NCBI GenBank assembly: GCA_011959805.1
Contig: BLMC01000012.1
Coordinates: forward strand, 1-59,231
DNA length: 59,231 nucleotides
From: Lachnospiraceae bacterium
GTDB taxonomy: Bacteria > Bacillota > Clostridia > Lachnospirales > Lachnospiraceae
Direction: 5' to 3'
Position numbers and translations under genes: made by a program. This document shows positions 53,488-59,231 of this stretch, piece after piece. Below the pieces are notes generated by a model. It was not told the DNA's origin. It ran no database searches and saw only the letters and a program-made list of their open reading frames with translations. The first letter of the stretch is position 1. Each line of letters opens with the position of its first letter.

Positions 53488-54000
53488 CTAAATTGTCCGC
53501 TCTGCCTTCCCTGGTGTAAGAATCCTAAATGTGCCACTCCCCGGCTCAAACACTACAGTTCTTGGAAAGTATTCTCCTACATCGGAAGCAAGCAGTGGTA
53601 TCTGCAACTCCGCAAGCTTTTGTTTGACTGCATTTACATTTCTTGAAGAAATGTCTGAGCTCTCAGGTATCTGCTCACACCGAATCATATGTGCACCACC
53701 CGCAATTTTAGCTACCAAATGATTTCGCTTTGCCCCTTGTTGCACCAAGCTACTAATCATCTCATCAAGTCCTGTATCTGCATACTTTGCCGCAACAAAG
53801 TGTTCTTTGTTTGTCGTGCTATGATAAGGAAGCATAACATGAAGCAATCCTCCCACTCCTGTGTGCGGATCTCTCAGCGCAACACCAATACACGATCCCA
53901 AATCTTTTGTCATTAACTTCTTCTCTCCTCGGGCTGTCTTGTAATCTCCCATATTTACGACAATCATACTTTCTAGCTCCGATATTGTAAATGTTGCCAC
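53488..54000 (-). CDS. cheD: Chemoreceptor glutamine deamidase CheD
   Basis: A 170-residue protein with the CheD signatures: LGSCIGVALRDP (catalytic Cys in GSC), GGLLHVMLP (catalytic His), AKIAGGAHM, SSRNVNAVKQKL and FPRTVVFEPGSG. It deamidates receptor glutamines and interacts with CheC in chemotaxis. A GTG start behind GGAGGG is used. No other chemotaxis gene is nearby. Its presence suggests a motile host. Confidence 0.88.
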   Translation of the reverse strand: MATFTISELESMIVVNMGDYKTARGEKKLMTKDLGSCIGVALRDPHTGVGGLLHVMLPYHSTTNKEHFVAAKYADTGLDEMISSLVQQGAKRNHLVAKIAGGAHMIRCEQIPESSDISSRNVNAVKQKLAELQIPLLASDVGEYFPRTVVFEPGSGTFRILTPGKAERTI

Positions 54001-54122
54001 CTTAAACCCTCCATTAAATTTTTCTTAAAATTCCATTAAAATATATATCTTAATTATACCAAATTTGTCAAGTCTTTCAAGAAAAATTTTTAAGAGTCTT
54101 ATAAAATCTATAATGCAAGAAA

Positions 54123-55214
54123 TTATATAGAACTGTTATCGCTTTCATCTTGCGTATATTTTGGCATAAAAATTTCTCGACCCAATTCCACTAAAATTAA
54201 AAGTGTTATGGGTCCTAGAATAAAACCACCAATTCCATAATAAATAATACCTGCATAAACAGAAATCAATATCGCCACTGGTGAAAATTTTAATCCATTT
54301 CCCAGTAACCTCGGTTCTAAAAATTCTCGAATGAGTACGCACGCAAAATATGTTAGAAAAATAACCACACCACTGCCAATACTACCTTTTAGAAAACTCA
54401 TAACCCCTAGCGGAATCAGCACAATGCCTGTTCCAATAAACGGCAAAAAATCCATAAATCCGGCAAAGAGACCATAAAACCAACCTTCTTTGGAGCCACT
54501 TAAATACAGACCAACTGTCGCCGTAATACTAATACACAGAAGAATAATAGACTGTGTTTTAAGATATGTCTTAATCATCCCCCCCAGCTTTTTACCAATG
54601 CGCAGAATAATCGATAAAATGTGGTCAATTGCTGGCTCAATTGCTGCAAGATTTAAAAGTCCCTGCTGCCATCCTTCAATTTCTCGTGCAAACAAGACAA
54701 CACAGATAAAACTCACAACAATAAATGTACCTGCACGTCCAGCCACGGACAGATAACGCAAACTTCCAGTAAGTAGCCCATCCCCCGATTTTGAAATACC
54801 ATCTCGCAATTCTGCTGCCCTTTCAAAAAACCACTGTTCGACTGTCCCTCTTTGAAGTTGAAAAAAATTCTCAATTGTCACACTTAAATCTGTAATCAAT
54901 TGTGCAATACTATCCGTCCAAAAATCTGCATTTTGCACAAACACACGTGCTTTGCTAATCAAAAATGTACTAATCCCTACAATGATAAGTGCCACAATCA
55001 AGATAATGCCAAATAGAATGCCTCCTGCCATAAAACCCTTCTGCCCAGATTTTTCCTTGCGTTGACAAAATCGCTGTAAAGGCACCACAATCAGCAATGC
55101 TACAAGCAATGGCAAAAAATAGGGAAGAAGATACTTTAAAGCGAGCAAGACTGACACAGATGTCAAAATATATAACACTACTCTCTGATAGTCCCCCCGC
55201 AATAAAAAGTTCAT
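54123..55214 (-). CDS. AI-2E/YtvI-family membrane protein
   Basis: A 363-residue protein with about seven transmembrane segments: two close to the N terminus (KYLLPYFLPLLVALLIV), a soluble domain (about 95-150), then a C-terminal cluster with GFMDFLPFIGTGIVLIP, FLEPRLLGNGLKFSPVAILIS and GPITLLILVEL, typical of the AI-2E transporter (PerM/YtvI) family. In spore formers YtvI is sporulation-related. Substrate unknown. Confidence 0.82.
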   Translation of the reverse strand: MNFLLRGDYQRVVLYILTSVSVLLALKYLLPYFLPLLVALLIVVPLQRFCQRKEKSGQKGFMAGGILFGIILIVALIIVGISTFLISKARVFVQNADFWTDSIAQLITDLSVTIENFFQLQRGTVEQWFFERAAELRDGISKSGDGLLTGSLRYLSVAGRAGTFIVVSFICVVLFAREIEGWQQGLLNLAAIEPAIDHILSIILRIGKKLGGMIKTYLKTQSIILLCISITATVGLYLSGSKEGWFYGLFAGFMDFLPFIGTGIVLIPLGVMSFLKGSIGSGVVIFLTYFACVLIREFLEPRLLGNGLKFSPVAILISVYAGIIYYGIGGFILGPITLLILVELGREIFMPKYTQDESDNSSI

Positions 55215-55289
55215 ATAGATTCCCTGCCTTTTTTCATAATATGTACAGGACTACCTTTGCTGTTTCTTCTCTATATTATTGGTATTTCT

Positions 55290-58200
55290 TTAATAATTAT
55301 ACAGTACAAATCTGCTTAAATAGGGCTTCTTTTCTATTTTTTTCCATTCCCTAATAAGACTCATCTGGCTACTGTGCGGCGGTGCTGTAATCGTACACTC
55401 TGGGGTAAAGGAGGCGACCGTCACATAACTGCACTCACCTGTAACAGTTTCCATAACTTGAAGTTCTACACTGGTTACAGTACAACGTTCACCAAGAGAC
55501 AAATCATCCAGATACAAGACTCCACTGTAATCTTTTGTATAGGGCAGCAGCAACTCTCTAGTTTTTTTATTATCAAAGGTCAACACCGCCTTCAAATTCT
55601 TTTCCTGTGCAGTTGTATCTACCTTGACTTTCAGCGTTGCACCATACCTAACACTCCACGGTTGACTAATAAGATCCAATGAAAATTCCTGCATCTGTGT
55701 CATAATACTTCCAGACACCTGCCTGTCTTCCTCTATATCAGAAAGCATAACATCATAACCACTGTCACTTACCGCTACTTTGTACTCATACTCTGTTCCA
55801 GGTTTTAATCCATTGATAAACGTTAGCATTCCACCAGTTGTCTTGCTAATAATATAACTTTTTTTGCTCTTAATCCAGTCCTCTGCTCCTTTTTCCCTAT
55901 AAAATACATAAAGATACGAACTGGTATTGATTGGATTGTTTGTAATCATCGCTTTGATGGAAATATAAGAATACCCACTCGCTACCATAACATTTGTAAG
56001 ACTTCTGCCATCTGTCTGTGTCAATATCTCACCCGAACAATATCCGTCTAGTGTAGCTGTAATTGGCGGATACTGTTCACTACTAATACCTGCCACAAAT
56101 TCATACACTGTATCCGCATTCACGTCATCCCCCAGATAACTTGTAAGTTCAAAATTACACTCCGTCTGATCCTTTGCAAGCAATGTAGTCCGAATATCCC
56201 AATCTACTTGATCCTTTTCCTTAAAAAATAGTACAAGATACGAACCCGGCGCCGGCTCTCCCTCAATCTGTGTCTGTAAAGTAATATTGTGTGCCCCTGC
56301 AATCTGATTGCCAGCGCTCACACGCACACCATCAATTTTTGCATCAAAAGTAAAGGTATAAGTCCCATATTCTTTCCCTTTTATGTCCCGAAAAAAAACA
56401 GTATAACTTTGTTCATCTACCAGACCAGAAATCGTATATCCTGTCATCTCATACCCTTTTGATGCATAAAGGTTAAAACTAGAACCATTTTTATAATACG
56501 TTCCACTCTCTTCTTGAACATACGCAAACAGAGTAATATCCTTTGTAATATTTTCTGTTCTGCCTTTAAGTGCGATGGTGCACGTTATGGATTCTGACAG
56601 ATTTGCAGTGATTGAAACTGCCACATCAGACTTTTTTGTATGAATTCGCTGATATTGTGTGTTTACAAGTGTATTACCCTCAAAAAGTTCCCATTTAAAA
56701 CCATATTCTGTATCGGGCGAGAGTGTAAAATAATCAGCCACCTGCACAGAGATGGTATAGTTTTCGACTGTCGTAAGTTCCGTCTTTGTTCTAAGCTCAG
56801 CATAGAGTTTTGTCTCTTCATTATAATAATATAATTTATAATGATATCCCTTATCTTCTGTCAGTTCTGTTTGATCCAACCCATAAGAAATTGCAGAATC
56901 ATATGCACCTGTGTCCGCTGTCAGACGAGGATTAATCCGCGCTTTTCCCATCTGAAATGTACCGCGCTTTACAATGCCAGCAATCCGCACCTCATATTCA
57001 TATGCAGCGCCTTCCTGCAAACCAGTAATGATTCCCTTGGCGGTACTACTCTTGGTATAAATTATCTTTGTCTCATACTCACCAAGCGAATTTTTCATTC
57101 GATATTTTAATTTTCCTGTTATCTCTACAGCATCCTCCGCAATCGCAATCATATATTCTGCGTTAGTGCTTTTTTCTTTGCTCTGTTTTATTGCGACAGA
57201 CAATGCACTTTCTGGAAAAGGTGCCACATCTGTCTTTACCTCTAAAGTTTTTTCTTTAAAATGTGCAGAATAACCTGGCTCATTAATCCACATGGTAACA
57301 AGATATGGTGTGCTGTGCTCCAAATCAGAAATGGACGCCACAATTGACCACTTATCACGGTCTTTCGTCGCAAGTTTTTCTATATCGGAAACAATCAGTT
57401 TGCCCTTTTGGTCCGTAATCTCGTAGCACAGATTAAAATACGCTGGAACTTTTCCTGAAAATGCAGTGATATCTGCTCTCAGTGCAACACTGTCTGGTCC
57501 CGATGCCTTAGCGCTGTAATTTACCACCGCTGGATATTCCTTTGTATCTACTGTTGTATATGCAAACGTAACACCATTTCGATTATAAAACTCAAAATAA
57601 TAGGTCTGCGCTGGCTCAAGTCCCGTCACTGTAATACTGGAAATACCATTTATCTGACGTTGTACTGTCACTTCCTTATCATATTCTCCAAGCGGACCAT
57701 AGCTGTATTTGGCCACAGGTTCCACTGCCTCCACCTCAAGCGTAACACTATCATATCCTGCACGTTTACTGCGAAAAATTAGATTCTCATGAGAACTTCC
57801 TGTCTGCATTTTGATTGGGTTACCTTCCGGTATTAGAACAGCCTCAAGCGCCAGTGTATTTGCATTGATTAGATACATCGTAAAATTGTACTCTGTCCCT
57901 GCATTTAATGCATTAATCATACGTTCTTTTTTCACTTCCGGTAAAATTTGTTCCTCTATATATTGATATCCCTTTTCACTATTCCCATATCGTATTTGCC
58001 AATAATAACTCCCATCGAGGGCCGCGCCATTTCTAGCGGAAAGTTTAATATCCGCGGAAACTGTTCTGCTAGCTGCCCTCCAACCAATCTGCGCTGTAAA
58101 ATTACCTGCGTTTGTTGTATAACCACCACTTGTTTTCCCTACAGATGCTATTGTTACCCCAGTTATCCCAAATTGAACCGTTTTCCCTATCGCAGAACCA

Positions 58201-59156
58201 CTCTCCTCATAAGAAAGCTGTGGATACACAGTCTGCCCTTTTTCCAGATATATGAGTGCATATCGCACCATATTTTGATAGGATTGCCCTTTCAATTTAA
58301 CTCCGTCTACAAGGCGGTCATATATAGCCACAGATACACCACCTACATTACTTCCTTGTATGCAAAAATTATAGTAGCCTGTTTCCGGTGCAATAAATTG
58401 AAACCACTGTGCTTTTTTGTGTTTTAAAACAACAGAATTGAATACACCATTTTTAATTTCCACTGTATCTTTCAATGTTGCCACTTCAACTCCTATCTGC
58501 TTTTCTGTCGATTCCTCCTCTGTGGTAGTCTCCTCTTCTGTGGTTTCCTCTTCCTCTGTCTCCTCGTCGGTCGTCTCTTCCTCCTCTGTTTCTTCTTCCT
58601 CTGTCTCTTCTTCCTTTGTTTCTTCTTTAGAAGGTTCTTTTGATGTCTCCTCTTCTGTGCTTTCTTGTGTATCTGAGGATTCCTCACTGTCCGTAGTCTC
58701 TGTGCTGGAAGACTCCTCACTGCTTGTTGTCTCTGTGCTGGAAGACTCCTCACTGCTTGTTGTCTCTGTGCTGGAAGATTCTTCACTACTTGTCGTCTCT
58801 GTACTGGAAGATTCTTCGCTGCTTGAAGTCTCTGTACTGGAAAGATCTTCACTAGAAGATTCACTATTGGAAGGTTCTTCGCTAGAAGATTCTTCTACAG
58901 AAGATTCTTCTGAAGAAAACTCTTCGTTGGAAGGTTCTTCGTCCGACAGTTCTTCACTTGAAGGTTCTTCCTCATCTTCTGAGGACGCCTCTGGCTCTGA
59001 AGGTGCTTCCTCCTCTGATTCTTCTGTATCTTGTGCGATGCTGCTTTCTGTCATAGCTTCCTCTATCGCCGTTTCTTCTGCCCCATAACTGACTTGTGGT
59101 ATACTCACCGCCAAGAGACAGCTACACAACAACACTGATATCATTCTGAAAAACAT
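55290..59156 (-). CDS. Large secreted Ser/Glu-rich protein with repeated beta domains
   Basis: A 1288-residue protein with a signal peptide (ISVLLCSCLLAVSIPQVSYG, cleavage near residue 25). A low-complexity stretch rich in Ser, Glu and Thr (about 30-220) follows, including 11-residue repeats. The rest is a series of FN3-like beta-sandwich repeats recognised by recurring GLEPAQTYYFEFYN-type, GLKPGTEYEYKV-type and DLEHSTPYLVTMW-type motifs. No sortase motif is seen at the C terminus. A cell-surface or secreted adhesion/scaffold role is likely. AAGGAAGGG precedes the ATG. Confidence 0.7.
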   Translation of the reverse strand: MFFRMISVLLCSCLLAVSIPQVSYGAEETAIEEAMTESSIAQDTEESEEEAPSEPEASSEDEEEPSSEELSDEEPSNEEFSSEESSVEESSSEEPSNSESSSEDLSSTETSSSEESSSTETTSSEESSSTETTSSEESSSTETTSSEESSSTETTDSEESSDTQESTEEETSKEPSKEETKEEETEEEETEEEETTDEETEEEETTEEETTTEEESTEKQIGVEVATLKDTVEIKNGVFNSVVLKHKKAQWFQFIAPETGYYNFCIQGSNVGGVSVAIYDRLVDGVKLKGQSYQNMVRYALIYLEKGQTVYPQLSYEESGSAIGKTVQFGITGVTIASVGKTSGGYTTNAGNFTAQIGWRAASRTVSADIKLSARNGAALDGSYYWQIRYGNSEKGYQYIEEQILPEVKKERMINALNAGTEYNFTMYLINANTLALEAVLIPEGNPIKMQTGSSHENLIFRSKRAGYDSVTLEVEAVEPVAKYSYGPLGEYDKEVTVQRQINGISSITVTGLEPAQTYYFEFYNRNGVTFAYTTVDTKEYPAVVNYSAKASGPDSVALRADITAFSGKVPAYFNLCYEITDQKGKLIVSDIEKLATKDRDKWSIVASISDLEHSTPYLVTMWINEPGYSAHFKEKTLEVKTDVAPFPESALSVAIKQSKEKSTNAEYMIAIAEDAVEITGKLKYRMKNSLGEYETKIIYTKSSTAKGIITGLQEGAAYEYEVRIAGIVKRGTFQMGKARINPRLTADTGAYDSAISYGLDQTELTEDKGYHYKLYYYNEETKLYAELRTKTELTTVENYTISVQVADYFTLSPDTEYGFKWELFEGNTLVNTQYQRIHTKKSDVAVSITANLSESITCTIALKGRTENITKDITLFAYVQEESGTYYKNGSSFNLYASKGYEMTGYTISGLVDEQSYTVFFRDIKGKEYGTYTFTFDAKIDGVRVSAGNQIAGAHNITLQTQIEGEPAPGSYLVLFFKEKDQVDWDIRTTLLAKDQTECNFELTSYLGDDVNADTVYEFVAGISSEQYPPITATLDGYCSGEILTQTDGRSLTNVMVASGYSYISIKAMITNNPINTSSYLYVFYREKGAEDWIKSKKSYIISKTTGGMLTFINGLKPGTEYEYKVAVSDSGYDVMLSDIEEDRQVSGSIMTQMQEFSLDLISQPWSVRYGATLKVKVDTTAQEKNLKAVLTFDNKKTRELLLPYTKDYSGVLYLDDLSLGERCTVTSVELQVMETVTGECSYVTVASFTPECTITAPPHSSQMSLIREWKKIEKKPYLSRFVLYNY
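58645..58835 (-). repeat. 33-bp tandem repeats in surface-protein gene
   Basis: About five copies of a 33-bp unit (plus strand CTGCTTGTTGTCTCTGTGCT with GGAAGACTCCTCA), encoding an 11-residue SSSTETTSSEE-type unit. The central copies are almost identical, so copy number may vary between strains. Confidence 0.85.
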
Positions 59157-59231
59157 GAACTTCCCTTCCTTTACAAAATATTGTTTCCATTATATTCAAG
59201 AACGCCATCGGCGTTCTTGCTGCGAAGCGCG

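Noticed and set aside
58417..59088. A 223-residue plus-strand ORF rich in Ser and Val
   Set aside because: It is the antisense shadow of the Ser/Glu repeat region of the surface protein, created by repeat codon bias.

Overview
The window looks like low-GC Firmicutes DNA, most likely Lachnospiraceae (Clostridia). It carries a str operon (rpsL, rpsG, fusA, tuf), cheD, a YtvI-type membrane protein, TTG/GTG starts behind strong Shine-Dalgarno sites, and Tn-type mobilisable modules (TnpV, DUF6017 replication proteins, MobV and MobP relaxases). I cannot name the species.

Layout. Positions 44194-59231 are ordinary chromosome: tuf, fusA, rpsG and rpsL on the minus strand, then a GDPD phosphodiesterase, a Phd-like antitoxin behind a possible structured RNA, a PAP2 membrane protein, a PHP phosphoesterase, cheD, an AI-2E/YtvI-family protein and a 1288-residue secreted Ser/Glu-rich protein. 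Everything left of tuf is a tandem stack of integrated elements. The last 18 codons of tuf (including stop) recur at 6399-6452, 13473-13526 and 25041-25094, as well as in tuf itself at 44194-44247. Each copy is preceded on its left by a hairpin terminator. Between these att copies lie four elements with the same right-hand module: tyrosine integrase (-), excisionase-like HTH protein (-), XRE repressor (+), then att. E1 (left limit unknown, to 6452) has a frame-broken integrase and a deleted replication region. E2 is 6453-13526, E3 is 13527-25094 and E4 is 25095-44247.

How the parts work together. E2 and E3 carry a RepA-like AAA ATPase, an oriT-like structured region and a MobV relaxase. E4 has a RepA_N/DUF6017 initiator, a ParM/StbB-like pair, MobC and a MobP relaxase. 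E2, E3 and E4 each have their own pair of integrase arm-type repeats with an 11-bp period: GGCACC, AGAACC and GTAGCC. Cargo sits in two niches. One lies between the left att and the mobilisation genes: E2 has an HxlR/flavin reductase pair and a receiver-less response regulator; E3 has a retron-like operon joined to a PstI-type R-M system and a SEFIR/TIR protein; E4 has two restriction-like systems. The other niche is between repressor and att, or around the repressor: E1 has a PemK/MazF toxin followed by hairpins with an invariant loop; E4 has two HEPN-like proteins.

The best candidates for something new are: (1) the E3 retron-like locus, with a promoter, a structured ncRNA closed by an a1/a2-like inverted repeat, a 54-residue cationic hydrophobic peptide, an XRE protein and a reverse transcriptase, running straight into an R-M system; (2) the E4 four-gene cassette of methylase, unknown protein, P-loop ATPase and PD-(D/E)XK nuclease; (3) the E1 toxin with its hairpin RNA array. 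All functional statements come from reading the sequence; no database search was possible.
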